Source: Myxococcales bacterium (GTDB taxonomy: Bacteria; Myxococcota_A; Polyangia; Polyangiales; Ga0077539). From it: 33,759 nucleotides of DNA. Where the stretch lies: NCBI GenBank assembly GCA_013298625.1, contig JAAFIF010000101.1:1-33759 (forward strand), in the 5' to 3' direction. The notes beneath the pieces are model-generated. The model did not search any database. It was not told the DNA's origin and saw only the letters and a list, made by a program, of their open reading frames with translations. Shown here piece after piece: positions 7,803 to 16,046 of the stretch (the first letter of the stretch is position 1; each line of letters opens with the position of its first letter). The position numbers were made by a program, and so were the translations under genes.

Positions 7803-8699
7803 CTAACCGGGGTCGAGCCGCGCCTTCAGGTCGCGAGCGATCGCATCCCACACGGCGCGCACACGAGCGACCTTGCGCGTGTCGCGATGGGCCACGAGCC
7901 ACACGTCCCTCGCCGGGATCTCCGGGAGCTCGAACACTCGCAGCAGCGTCGGCTCGGTCGACGCGGTGTTGCTCGAGAGCGCCGCGAGCCCCATCCCCGC
8001 CCCGCACGCGCGCGCCAGGATTCGCACGCTGCTCGCAAACAGCGCCACGCGCCCGCCGCGGCGCTGCTCTCCGAGCCACTGCGTCTCTGCGGACCGCGCG
8101 AGGTCGCCGCTGCCGACGAGCACGTCGAACCCGCTGAGGTCCTCTCTCGATCGCGGAGCGCCCCTTCGCGCCAGGTACGACTCGCTCGCGTAGAGCCCAT
8201 ATCGCTGCGTGCCGAGCTTGCTGCGGCGAAGATCTGCCGTTTCGGGCGCGACCAGACGCACCGCGATGTCCGCTTGCCCGCGAGAGATGTCCGCGAGCGT
8301 GTAGCCCACCACGAGCTCGACCGTGAGCGCGGGATGCGCCTCGGCGAGCGCGCTCAACGACGATTCGAGCAGCTGCGTCGCCGTGATCTCGGTGACCGCG
8401 AGCCGAACGAGCCCCCGCGGCTCGCTGTCGTCCATCGCGATGGTCCGTTCGACGTTCTCGAGCTGCTCGGCCAGCGCTCGCACCCGCGCGAGCAGTCGCT
8501 CGCCCGCGGCGGTCGCGACGTAGCCCTTGGGCCCGCGCAGAAAGAGCGTGACGCCCAGCGATTCTTCGAGCGACGCGAGCCTGCGCGACGCGGTCGACTG
8601 GTTGATCGCGAGCGAGCGCGCCGCGGCGGTGAGCGTGCGTCGATCGGCGAGGGCGACGGCGAGGCGCAGGTCGTTCCAGTCGAGGGGGGCGCGGGTCAT
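7803..8699 (-). CDS. LysR-family transcriptional regulator
   Basis: A 298-residue LysR protein. The DNA-binding part (residues about 5-65) shows WNDLRLAVALADRRTLTAAA and LAINQSTASRRLASLEESLG, followed by the linker helix and an effector-binding domain with GLVRLAVTEITATQLLES and GQADIAVRLVAPETADLR. This arrangement fits the CrgA/DmlR-like subgroup that often controls oxidoreductase genes. I chose the ATG at 8699 because the domain starts five residues later; 33 more in-frame residues upstream are low-complexity. It converges with the quinone reductase gene and is divergent from the lipoprotein gene at 8818. Its target is unknown. Confidence 0.9.
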   Translation of the reverse strand: MTRAPLDWNDLRLAVALADRRTLTAAARSLAINQSTASRRLASLEESLGVTLFLRGPKGYVATAAGERLLARVRALAEQLENVERTIAMDDSEPRGLVRLAVTEITATQLLESSLSALAEAHPALTVELVVGYTLADISRGQADIAVRLVAPETADLRRSKLGTQRYGLYASESYLARRGAPRSREDLSGFDVLVGSGDLARSAETQWLGEQRRGGRVALFASSVRILARACGAGMGLAALSSNTASTEPTLLRVFELPEIPARDVWLVAHRDTRKVARVRAVWDAIARDLKARLDPG

Positions 8700-8700
8700 T

Positions 8701-8737
8701 ATGCAGGATCGCATGGTGACTATGTCCACTGCTGCAT
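8701..8737. promoter_or_regulatory. Inverted repeat upstream of the second LysR gene
   Basis: ATGCAG at 8701-8706 and CTGCAT at 8732-8737 form a perfect six-base dyad in the 118-base gap between the LysR start (8699) and the lipoprotein start (8818). The enclosed sequence is AT-richer than the surroundings. It could be an autoregulatory site, but it does not fit T-N11-A spacing, so the assignment is weak. Confidence 0.25.
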
Positions 8738-8817
8738 GGCAAGCGCGCGCAGGCTGACGCAGGGTCGAGCGCATCGCGGCACGACGCCGCACCCTCACAC
8801 GGAGACACGTTGACCCA

Positions 8818-9462
8818 ATGGCTCACTCGACTCGCTCTTCGCTCATCGCACTCTGCGTCGCCCTCTCGGCCTGCGGCGGCTCGTCCAACAACACCAACGA
8901 CGGCGCCGCGACGCGCTCGGACAGCAGCTCGTCCGGCGACTCCGCGGCAGCGCTCGACCTCACCGGACGCTGGCGCAACGCCTGCACACCCAACGGCCAA
9001 GGCGGCGGGTTCTCGCTCGACTTCGAGTTCACCCGAAGCAACTGGAGCCTCGACTACGTGACCTACTCCGACCCTTCGTGCGCGACCCGCGCGGTGACTG
9101 TGCACATCGAAGGTCCCTACGAGATCGGCGCGGCGAGCGCCGCCGTACCGGGCGCGTACGAAGCGAGCTTTCGCTTCACCCGCAAGACCGTGACCGCGCA
9201 CAACGAGGGCGCCGTCGCGTTCTTGAGCAGCGCCGCCGCGTGCCCGGGTCCGTTCACCGTGGGTACGGCGCGAGACATCAGCGCGACCGGCTGCGGAGGG
9301 CTCGGACAACAGCCGATCAGCCAATGCGGACAGGACTTCGACCTCGTCTCGGTCAGCGGCGACGCGCTTCGCTTCGGACAACGCCCCGCGGACAACAACC
9401 TCTGCGCCGTCGATCGGCGCCCCAGCGCGCTCGCGACGGTCGCGTCCCAACGCGTGCGCTGA
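8818..9462 (+). CDS. Putative lipoprotein, APCDD1-like fragment possible
   Basis: A 214-residue protein with a signal peptide ending in the lipobox LSAC (Cys19) and a Ser/Asn/Asp/Thr-rich linker. The mature part opens with LTGRWRNACTPNGQGGG and continues with strands such as FSLDFEFTRSNWSLDYVTY and a DPSC block. This recalls the beta-rich APCDD1-type or lipocalin-like folds, but I would not insist on that. Six Cys residues in the mature part may form disulphides outside the cytoplasm. The ATG at 8818 starts the signal sequence directly. No operon partner; it converges with the next gene. Confidence 0.75.
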   Translation: MAHSTRSSLIALCVALSACGGSSNNTNDGAATRSDSSSSGDSAAALDLTGRWRNACTPNGQGGGFSLDFEFTRSNWSLDYVTYSDPSCATRAVTVHIEGPYEIGAASAAVPGAYEASFRFTRKTVTAHNEGAVAFLSSAAACPGPFTVGTARDISATGCGGLGQQPISQCGQDFDLVSVSGDALRFGQRPADNNLCAVDRRPSALATVASQRVR

Positions 9463-9490
9463 ACCCGCGTCGCGCTGGCTGCGCCCGCCT

Positions 9491-10228
9491 TCACTCGATG
9501 AAGAACGGGATGATCTCGCCGTCCTCCTCCCGCGCCCTCAGCTCGGTCGCGCGACGGGCGCGCGAGAGCGCATAGAGCCGATCTGCGTCCTCGTAGAACT
9601 CCGGCGTCGCGCCTTCGTACCCGTGCAGGTAGCGCCCCCAGGGAAACAGCAGTCGAAGCAAGAAGCGCAGCCGCGTCTCCCGCGACAGCGCGTCTTCGGG
9701 TCCGAGCCAGGCGAAGAGCATCTCCGCCGCTGGCGCGAGGTCCGTCGGGCTGTCGAAGGAGAGCCGCTCGGTCTCGAGCTTCTTCGCCGCCTTCTTTGCA
9801 GCCTTCTTCACCGCCGTGGATGGCCCTCGATCCTCGAAGGTGAGGCTGCTCGTGATGTGCTGCTCGATGTTGTTGTAGCCGTAGAAATGGCGGAGCCCGA
9901 CGGTGCGCGCCGAGCCGACCAGCTCGTACTGGATCTCTCCGCGGTACCCGCCGTGGTCATCGATGCGGCCGTCGCCCTCCTCTACCGATTCGATGACGAG
10001 CTTGCCGAGCAGCGCCTCGACCGGGGCCCTCTCTCTCTCGGCGAGCGCGCTCAGCCACGGCTCGAAGCAGCGCTGGAGGTGCGCCGCGTGGCGCAGCGCG
10101 AAGGCGCTTCGCACGAGCTGATCCATCGACGCTGCGCTGGCGACGCTCTCGGCCGCGGCGAGCTGATCGACCAACTGCTGAACGCTCGCGAGGCCGAGCT
10201 GCGGCCGAATCTTGATCGTGAAGTCCAT
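9491..10228 (-). CDS. Hypothetical protein with Lys/Ala linker
   Basis: A 245-residue soluble protein of no family I recognise. Residues 1-60 form a helical start (VQQLVDQLAAAESVASAAS). The middle has beta-like stretches (GEIQYELVGSARTVGLRHFYGYNN), and a histone-H1-like linker KKAAKKAAKKLE follows. The C-terminal third is helical and rich in Leu/Arg (LSRETRLRFLLRLLFPWGRY), ending EDGEIIPFFIE. There is no signal peptide. It is the last gene of a minus-strand pair with the HXXEE membrane gene, which starts 55 bases upstream of it. The function is unknown. Confidence 0.7.
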   Translation of the reverse strand: MDFTIKIRPQLGLASVQQLVDQLAAAESVASAASMDQLVRSAFALRHAAHLQRCFEPWLSALAERERAPVEALLGKLVIESVEEGDGRIDDHGGYRGEIQYELVGSARTVGLRHFYGYNNIEQHITSSLTFEDRGPSTAVKKAAKKAAKKLETERLSFDSPTDLAPAAEMLFAWLGPEDALSRETRLRFLLRLLFPWGRYLHGYEGATPEFYEDADRLYALSRARRATELRAREEDGEIIPFFIE

Positions 10229-10283
10229 CGCAGGAACGTAGAGTGTACGCGCGCGGCGTCGCGCGCGCCGAGGCTGTCGCGGG

Positions 10284-10961
10284 TCACTCCGTCGGAGCGG
10301 CGCGCAGAAAGATACGCCCGAGGACGAACGGAAGCGCTCCGTTAGCGACCTGTAGCGCGAGCATCGCGGGGCGGCTGATCGATCCGCGGCTGAAGAGCAT
10401 CAACCCAGCGAGCAGCACGACGTGCAACAGGACGCCGCCGACGACGATCACGGGCAGCGTTCGACGCGCGAGGACGACGCGCGCCCGAAAAAAGAGCCGC
10501 ATCGTGACGACCGCATAGGGGACCAGCAGCGCGATCGCCGTGAGCAGGCCAGGGTTGTACGCGCGCTCGCGGACGGCGGCAGCGATGTGAACGACGCCGT
10601 TGACGAAGGGCACGCCGAGGATGGCGACTCCAGCGACGTCACGACGCCTGCTGGCGAAGGCGGCGAGCGCGCCGGCGAGCCAAACGCCTCCAACGTTGAC
10701 CGCGCAGATAAACGCTTCGTCCGCGGGGCACGTCGCTTGCGGTTGGTGCAGCGTGTCGCAGAGCGCCGCGCGAAACGCGTACACGTGCCCGCGCGCGTCG
10801 ATGCCGTGCTCTTCGAACTGGTGCAGGACGTACACGGGCAAGAGCAAGACGAGCCACCACCACGGGTCGCTTGCCTTGCGACGATCGCCGCTGGCGACCC
10901 AGAAGATCATCACGAGCGCGGCCAAAGCGCCGAACCAAGGCCATGCTGTGAGCAGAGTCAT
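10284..10961 (-). CDS. HXXEE-domain membrane protein
   Basis: A 225-residue protein with about six hydrophobic segments and the conserved HQFEEHG block near residue 47, the HxxEE signature that names this family of integral membrane proteins of unknown function. Other conserved-looking polar positions inside membrane segments include NGVVHIAAA and YNPGLLTA, which could form a metal or substrate site with the HxxEE. The start at 10961 gives a first transmembrane segment at once. The downstream hypothetical gene on the same strand is separated by 55 bases and may be co-transcribed. Confidence 0.85.
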   Translation of the reverse strand: MTLLTAWPWFGALAALVMIFWVASGDRRKASDPWWWLVLLLPVYVLHQFEEHGIDARGHVYAFRAALCDTLHQPQATCPADEAFICAVNVGGVWLAGALAAFASRRRDVAGVAILGVPFVNGVVHIAAAVRERAYNPGLLTAIALLVPYAVVTMRLFFRARVVLARRTLPVIVVGGVLLHVVLLAGLMLFSRGSISRPAMLALQVANGALPFVLGRIFLRAAPTE

Positions 10962-11242
10962 CGCGCCGACGGTGATAGCCCTGTGTTGCGCGCAACGTGA
11001 AGCGCGGCGGCTTGCGCGGGATGACTCGAGCTGCAGCGAGAGCAGCGAGCGACGCGCTCAGACGCGCGCGCTTCGCCCCACTGCGCGAGCGATGTGCCGG
11101 TGCGCGGCAGCGGTTTGCCTCGGAGCTCTACGGTGCTTCGACCGCCCGATCCGCGTCGCGATCGCGGCGTCGCTCCTCCCGGTGTATGGACTGCGCTCGC
11201 GGGCGGCGACCCGATCGCTGTGCCGCGCGTGGCGCGGGGCGC

Positions 11243-13093
11243 TTATGGCGCGCAGCAGCGGAAGCCGATGTCGTTGTTCGCCGTGTTGCGCGCAGTCGAT
11301 TGCGTGTTCGTCGCGCACGCCACCGACGGGCGTACGTTGCCCATGACTCGGCACGTGTCCGACGGGCCAGCGCTTCCGGTGCACGCGTCGATCCACTCGG
11401 CGGCGTTGGTGAGCAGCCCGTGGATGCGAGGGTTGGCCGTGCTGCAGCACACGCGCGCGTTGACGTCTTCGAGCGTGCCCGCGGGCGTGCTGCAGAGCTG
11501 CGCATCGAGCGCGGCGCCGTACGGAACGGGCGCGGTGTTGCGCTGCGTGCATGCCTGAAACCATTGACTCGAGGTCGACGTGGCCTCTGCCTCGGCGAGC
11601 GGCGCAGGGCTCTCGACGCGACCGCAGAGCGTCTTTCCTGCCCAGCGACAATACGCCGCGGCGTCGCACCAATCGACGCCGACGACCGGCTGATTCGGCG
11701 CGGCGGCAGGCAACGTCGTGGGGACGAAGGTCGTGTTCCACGTGCACGTCGCGGGTTGTCCGGCGAGGCTCGGCATCGACGCGAGAAACGCCTGGTACTG
11801 AGCGTTGGTCACCTCGGTCGTGTCGATGCAGAACGGCCCTGTCGAGCCGTTGAGCAGCGTCATCGCAGGGCCTGGTCCCGTTGGGCACGTGCGGTCTCCG
11901 GGCGCGGGCGCGCAGCAGATGGTGCTCGGGTCCGAGTCGCGCACACAGCCCGTGGGCGAAGTGCCGCCCGCATTGCAGCGCGGGTTGGACGATCGCACGT
12001 TGCTCACGCGATACGACGCGGGGTTGCCGGACCGGCACGACCCGTCGGAGAGGACTGTCGTCGCGAGCGCTGTTCCCGTGCAATTTGTGCCAGAGAACGC
12101 GACGACGTCGCCGGTGCAGCCGTCGGAGGAGTACGCGCACGAGCAGTTGCGGCACGCGCGCGTGTCACTCCGGTTCTCGTAGAACACGCTGCGCTGCGCG
12201 TACTCCGCGGGGCACGTGTGGTCGCCGCGGCGAACGACGCAGGATCGGGGGGCTGGTGCGACGCGCGCGCGACACACGCTGCCCGCGCCGCATCCGCCCC
12301 CTTGTCGCGAGGTCACGCACACGCGCGCTTCGGACGTGGGCCCCGATGCAGCGGCGATGGTCGGCGTGGTCATCGCAGTGCACGTTCCACGTTCGGCCAG
12401 ACCCGAGCGAAAGAGATATCCCGCCGAAGCAAACGTGCTGTTGTGGCAGCCCGCGGGCAGCTCGGTCCCGCCAGGAGGGACGCCGGCAGGGCAGCTCGGG
12501 GCGTTGTACTCGTTCGCGCGCCCCGAGACCGCGCACGTCGCCGAGCCCACGGCGTTGCTGCACGAGCACGCGCAGCTCGCGCTCGCGCCCGCGCTGCCGA
12601 TCGTTCCGAGGTATGCCTGCGTCTGTCCTGCGCTGCACGGGGCGCTCGCGCCGATCGGCCCTTGGTTGAGCGATCCAGGCGCGCTCCAGTCGGTCGATTC
12701 GCAGCGAACCTGCGGCGCACACGCAGGGTCCGCGCAGTCGACGAGCCCGTTGCCGTCGTTGTCGACGTCGTCGAGACACTCTCGTTCGACCGCAGCGTCC
12801 GGCACGACATCCGTCGTCGCGACTGCGTCGGCGTCGGTGAGCGCTGCATCGCTCGCTGTGTCAGCGGCGTCGTCGGCAGCGTCGCTCTGCGCCACGTCGT
12901 TTTCGGCGACGTCGCTCGGCGTGACGTCGCTCTGGCCCATGTCACGTTGAACGATGTCGCGCTGCGCGACGTCGACGGGCTGCGCGTCGGATGACGAACC
13001 GTCCGATGCGTCTCCTGGCTCGGGCGTGGCCGTGCACGCGTGTGCCAGCGAAAGCACAAGACACGAGAGTCGGCGAAGTGTGGTTCTACGCAT
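11243..13093 (-). CDS. Cys-rich lipoprotein with C-terminal SUMF1-like domain
   Basis: A 616-residue exported protein. A signal peptide ends at Cys20 (SLAHAC), followed by an Asp/Ala/Ser/Gln linker of short repeats (DVAQRD, DVTPSD, DVAEND). Around residue 105 is the Cys/Asp motif ECLDDVDNDGNGLVDC, a calcium-binding-like module common in myxobacterial surface proteins. A middle region has many Cys in regular spacing. From about residue 410 a formylglycine-generating-enzyme-like domain follows: FCIDTTEVTNAQYQAFL, QPVVGVDWCDAAAYCRWAGK, NAAEWIDACTG and the end IGFRCCAP. The paired active-site Cys of real FGE is not clearly present, so a binding or structural role is more likely. An upstream in-frame start at 13123 exists; 13093 puts the signal peptide at the N-terminus. 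Confidence 0.85.
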   Translation of the reverse strand: MRRTTLRRLSCLVLSLAHACTATPEPGDASDGSSSDAQPVDVAQRDIVQRDMGQSDVTPSDVAENDVAQSDAADDAADTASDAALTDADAVATTDVVPDAAVERECLDDVDNDGNGLVDCADPACAPQVRCESTDWSAPGSLNQGPIGASAPCSAGQTQAYLGTIGSAGASASCACSCSNAVGSATCAVSGRANEYNAPSCPAGVPPGGTELPAGCHNSTFASAGYLFRSGLAERGTCTAMTTPTIAAASGPTSEARVCVTSRQGGGCGAGSVCRARVAPAPRSCVVRRGDHTCPAEYAQRSVFYENRSDTRACRNCSCAYSSDGCTGDVVAFSGTNCTGTALATTVLSDGSCRSGNPASYRVSNVRSSNPRCNAGGTSPTGCVRDSDPSTICCAPAPGDRTCPTGPGPAMTLLNGSTGPFCIDTTEVTNAQYQAFLASMPSLAGQPATCTWNTTFVPTTLPAAAPNQPVVGVDWCDAAAYCRWAGKTLCGRVESPAPLAEAEATSTSSQWFQACTQRNTAPVPYGAALDAQLCSTPAGTLEDVNARVCCSTANPRIHGLLTNAAEWIDACTGSAGPSDTCRVMGNVRPSVACATNTQSTARNTANNDIGFRCCAP

Positions 13094-13579
13094 GTCGTAA
13101 GGTCTTCGAACGTTCGAGCGCATCCGCGATCAACTGGCGCCACAACCCTTTCGAAATCGAATGGCGACGCGTGTCCGACCATAGTTCAGTCGACGACCGC
13201 TCGTCGATCAAGGGTAAGGCGCGAGCGAATCGCCCGTTGCCTCGCCGCGCTCGAAGGCTCGAAAACGACGCTACGCACGACCAACGGTTGCCACAGTTCG
13301 CTCGAGCACGAGCGCGACGAACGACGCGCTGCCGTCGTCGTGTCGTCGAAGCGGGGATCGCGCTCGGCGGTGAGGCAGCAGCGCAGCTTCTCGCCCAGCA
13401 GGGCGTTGGAGTGAACCCCGGACACGGCGCTTCGCTCGGTTCGCGCTGAGCCTCGCGCGGTGTCGACGCCGTTGCGCAGCAGCCTTTGTGCACGTCGCAA
13501 GAGCACAAGACACTCGTGCCGATGCATGCACGCGTTGCGCGAGAGTGGGGGTCTCGGGCGCGATCACCGTCCATCGCAG
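13094..13579. other. 486-base stretch without a supported gene
   Basis: Three overlapping minus-strand frames are partly open, but none has a ribosome binding site, a recognisable motif or consistent third-position bias. The part at about 13100-13200, next to the start of the SUMF1-like lipoprotein, is less GC-rich and probably holds its promoter, but I cannot pick out -35 and -10 elements. Confidence 0.4.
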
Positions 13580-14227
13580 CTACCAACGGACGCGAAACAC
13601 CCCGTTGCAGTCGTCGGACATCCAGACGCTCACGCGCGGCGCGAGGTTGACCCCACCGGCCGTGACCGCCGCGAGCATTCCCTCGACGACGCCGACGTGG
13701 CACGAGTCGCAGTAGTAGAGGACATCTCGCATGGCGACGTGCGCCTCGCGCGCGGACACCATCGAGAACGTGACGTTGTATCGCAGCATCGCGCGGTACG
13801 TGTCGCACATCGCGCGCAGCGAGCTCTCGGCGTCGACCGCGCCCGCGAAAGCGACCTTGCCGTAGGTGGTGTTCTCGACCGAGCTCCGCACGCCGCGCCC
13901 GAACCGCCGCAGCCCGATTCGCAGAGGATCATTGGGCCAGAGCAGTCGCGCGGCGTAGACCATCAGCCGCATGTGCTCTCGGAGCGAGACCGTCTCGAAC
14001 CCGTGGTAGCGGACGCGCTCGGCATCGAGCGGTTTTCCCGCCGCCTTCAGCAAATCGATGAGGTCCGCCGAGAAGCGAGCGCGGATCATGGCCGTCTCGG
14101 GCACGCGCGCGATCAGCGCCTCGTGCGCCAACGGCGCGTCCCACAGGGGCACCGAAAAGTGCGACTCGAGCGGCTCGAAGTCCATGCTCATCGTGCGCTG
14201 TCGCGGCGGCTTCGTGCGGCTATCCAT
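13580..14227 (-). CDS. DUF2378 (TIGR02265) family protein
   Basis: A 215-residue protein resembling the family restricted mainly to myxobacteria (TIGR02265/DUF2378). Visible marks are the ARFSADLIDLLKAAG helix, an Arg/Gly block (LRIGLRRFGRGVRSS) where the family has LRxLGRRFVEGF, and a final FRVRW typical of the C-terminus. The fold resembles haem-NO-binding-like (HNOB-related) domains according to family descriptions as I recall them; no ligand can be assigned here. The start at 14227 is preceded by AGGTGA at about eight bases. The function of the family is unknown. Confidence 0.75.
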   Translation of the reverse strand: MDSRTKPPRQRTMSMDFEPLESHFSVPLWDAPLAHEALIARVPETAMIRARFSADLIDLLKAAGKPLDAERVRYHGFETVSLREHMRLMVYAARLLWPNDPLRIGLRRFGRGVRSSVENTTYGKVAFAGAVDAESSLRAMCDTYRAMLRYNVTFSMVSAREAHVAMRDVLYYCDSCHVGVVEGMLAAVTAGGVNLAPRVSVWMSDDCNGVFRVRW

Positions 14228-14553
14228 CGCGCGTTCACCTGCTTTCGCTCGCGTGAAGCGCGCGAACCGTGCGCGCAACGTCACGCGGAGTTCGTTGAGT
14301 CACCGTAGACCCAGTGCCCGGCACACGCGGCTCGCGCTCAGAAATCGCGTCGCGCTCCAATGGTCCCGCCGACGCGGCGCGGGACGTCGGTCGGGTCGTG
14401 TGTGCCGTCGCTGTCGTCGCAGCCGCGCGGATCGATCGTGCCGCGATGCGCGACCGAGCGTTCGACGTCGACGGCCCCGCGATCACCAGCGCCGCGCTCG
14501 CTTCGGCGGTCGGCGCGCACCTCGGGCGCCGCGCATGACCGCGCGAGCGATCG
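14228..14553. other. 326-base gap, nothing assignable
   Basis: This lies between the start of the DUF2378 gene and the stop of the DUF1552 gene, both on the minus strand. Several frames are open on both strands because of high GC, but none shows a start with a binding site or a recognisable domain. It probably contains the promoter of the DUF2378 gene. Confidence 0.4.
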
Positions 14554-15996
14554 CTACGAGAGGCTCACCGAGCGGTTCCAAAAGCGCGGGTCGCCGAAGG
14601 TGGTCATCTCGACGCCCATCGCGTTGGCGAGCGCGACGAGCACGCCCGCGTGCGACTGCGCGTCGAGTCGGAGAAATCTCCCGGTGTCGATCCGCCCGCC
14701 GCACGAGCCCGCGATGAGCACCGGGAGGTCGTTCTTCGAGTGATTTCCCCGGGCGATCGGCGAGGTGTACAGGATCGCCGTGTTGTCGAAGACAGTGCCG
14801 GTCCCCTCGGGGATCGCCTTCAACTTTTCGATCAAGTACACGATCTGCTGCATGTACCAGGCGTTGACCCTGGTCAGTCGATCGATGTTCTGCGGCGTCG
14901 CGTCGTTGTGGGACATCGAGTGGTGACTCGTCGAGCTCGAGTCGTCCGTCGTGTCCGCATCGAACGGGTCCGGCGACGGTCCGATGCCGAGCCAGCCGAA
15001 GGTCTGGTTGCTTCCGCCGCCGTCGCTCCGCAGCGGGTACGTCACCACGCGCGTCGCGTCGCACGCGAGCGACAGCGCGAGCACGTCCATCATTTCGCGC
15101 ACCATCGCGGGCAATCGACGCTGGTCGTCGTCCGTCGTGCCGGCGCTGAAGCCCATGGGGGCTGTGCACATTCCGCCGGTGTTTCCCAAGCGCTGCTCGG
15201 TCTCGCGCAGCGACGTGAGGTATGCATCGAGGCGGGCGCGGTCCTCTCCGCCGAGCTGCATCGCCAGTCGGCGCTGCTCTTCGCGGACCCCGTCGAGGAT
15301 GCTCTGCCGCCGCCGCTGCTCAGCGGAGCTGCCCGTGCTTGCTGCGAACACGCGGTTGAAGAGCGCGCGAGGCGAGTTGGTCTTCGGCAGCGGCATGCGC
15401 GCCCCCGAGTACGCGAGCGCGCTCACGCCGCTGGTGCTCTGGTTGGTGCCGAGCTCGAACGAGCTGAAGCGCGTGCGAATCATCGGGTTCGCGTTGATCG
15501 CCTGCGCGATCACCTGATCGATCGAGACGCCGCTCGCTTGCTTGGCGCCCTCGCTCGGACCGACGGCCTCTCGGCACGTGAGCAGCGCCGAGGTCGGCTC
15601 GAAGTGCGTACCGCCGTCGTACTTCTGGTCCACGCCCTTCAAGAGCACGATGTCCCGTCGGTGCGGCTCGAACGGCATCGTGATCGGGCCGAGGCGAAAG
15701 TCTCGTTCGCCGCCGGAGGGAAACCAACGGTCCGAGAGCGTTCCGTTGGGCGTCGTGATGATGATCAACCGCCGTGGTCGGTCGCTCGTAGCCAGCGGCG
15801 GTGCACCTGCATCGGCGCTGCTGGGCTCTCGTCGCGAGCCGATGCCGAGACGGTAGCGATCTGCGTCCGCGCCGCCGTCGCCAGCCATGCGCTCGCCGTC
15901 GTAGCCGCACGCTGCGGCCTCGAGCCACGGAAGCGCGATCGCGACGCCCCCGAGTCCGCGCAGCAGATCCCTGCGGTGTAGCTTCTGTTTCGTCAT
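14554..15996 (-). CDS. DUF1552 protein, Tat-like signal
   Basis: A 480-residue exported protein. The N-terminus HRRDLLRGLGGVAIALPWLEA is a twin-arginine-type signal, so the protein is probably folded or cofactor-loaded before export. The following residues show the DUF1552 signature: RLIIITTPNGTLSDRWFPSG, a GVDQKYDGGTHFEP block and, near the end, IPEGTGTVFDNTAILYTSP and NDLPVLIAGSCGG. DUF1552 proteins resemble the alkaline-phosphatase-like DUF1501 family and are almost always encoded beside DUF1592-type proteins, as here: the partner's stop is 51 bases upstream of this gene's start on the same strand. The activity of the family is not established. Confidence 0.93.
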   Translation of the reverse strand: MTKQKLHRRDLLRGLGGVAIALPWLEAAACGYDGERMAGDGGADADRYRLGIGSRREPSSADAGAPPLATSDRPRRLIIITTPNGTLSDRWFPSGGERDFRLGPITMPFEPHRRDIVLLKGVDQKYDGGTHFEPTSALLTCREAVGPSEGAKQASGVSIDQVIAQAINANPMIRTRFSSFELGTNQSTSGVSALAYSGARMPLPKTNSPRALFNRVFAASTGSSAEQRRRQSILDGVREEQRRLAMQLGGEDRARLDAYLTSLRETEQRLGNTGGMCTAPMGFSAGTTDDDQRRLPAMVREMMDVLALSLACDATRVVTYPLRSDGGGSNQTFGWLGIGPSPDPFDADTTDDSSSTSHHSMSHNDATPQNIDRLTRVNAWYMQQIVYLIEKLKAIPEGTGTVFDNTAILYTSPIARGNHSKNDLPVLIAGSCGGRIDTGRFLRLDAQSHAGVLVALANAMGVEMTTFGDPRFWNRSVSLS

Positions 15997-16046
15997 CGAG
16001 TTGCCTCACTGAATCGTCGGTGTGGAGAGTGCGAGAGCTCAGCGCG

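Noticed and set aside
6910..9450. Long minus-strand open frame of 846 codons across three genes
   Set aside because: It runs antisense to the quinone reductase and the lipoprotein and in another frame of the LysR gene, all of which have clear family motifs; its own translation is low-complexity.
11243..13093. Diversity-generating retroelement target, because of the SUMF1-like fold
   Set aside because: No reverse transcriptase gene, no template repeat and no adenine-rich variable region near the C-terminus are visible in the window.
13186..13527. Possible small minus-strand gene in the 486-base gap
   Set aside because: It has no ribosome binding site, low-complexity Arg/Ser composition and no consistent third-position bias.
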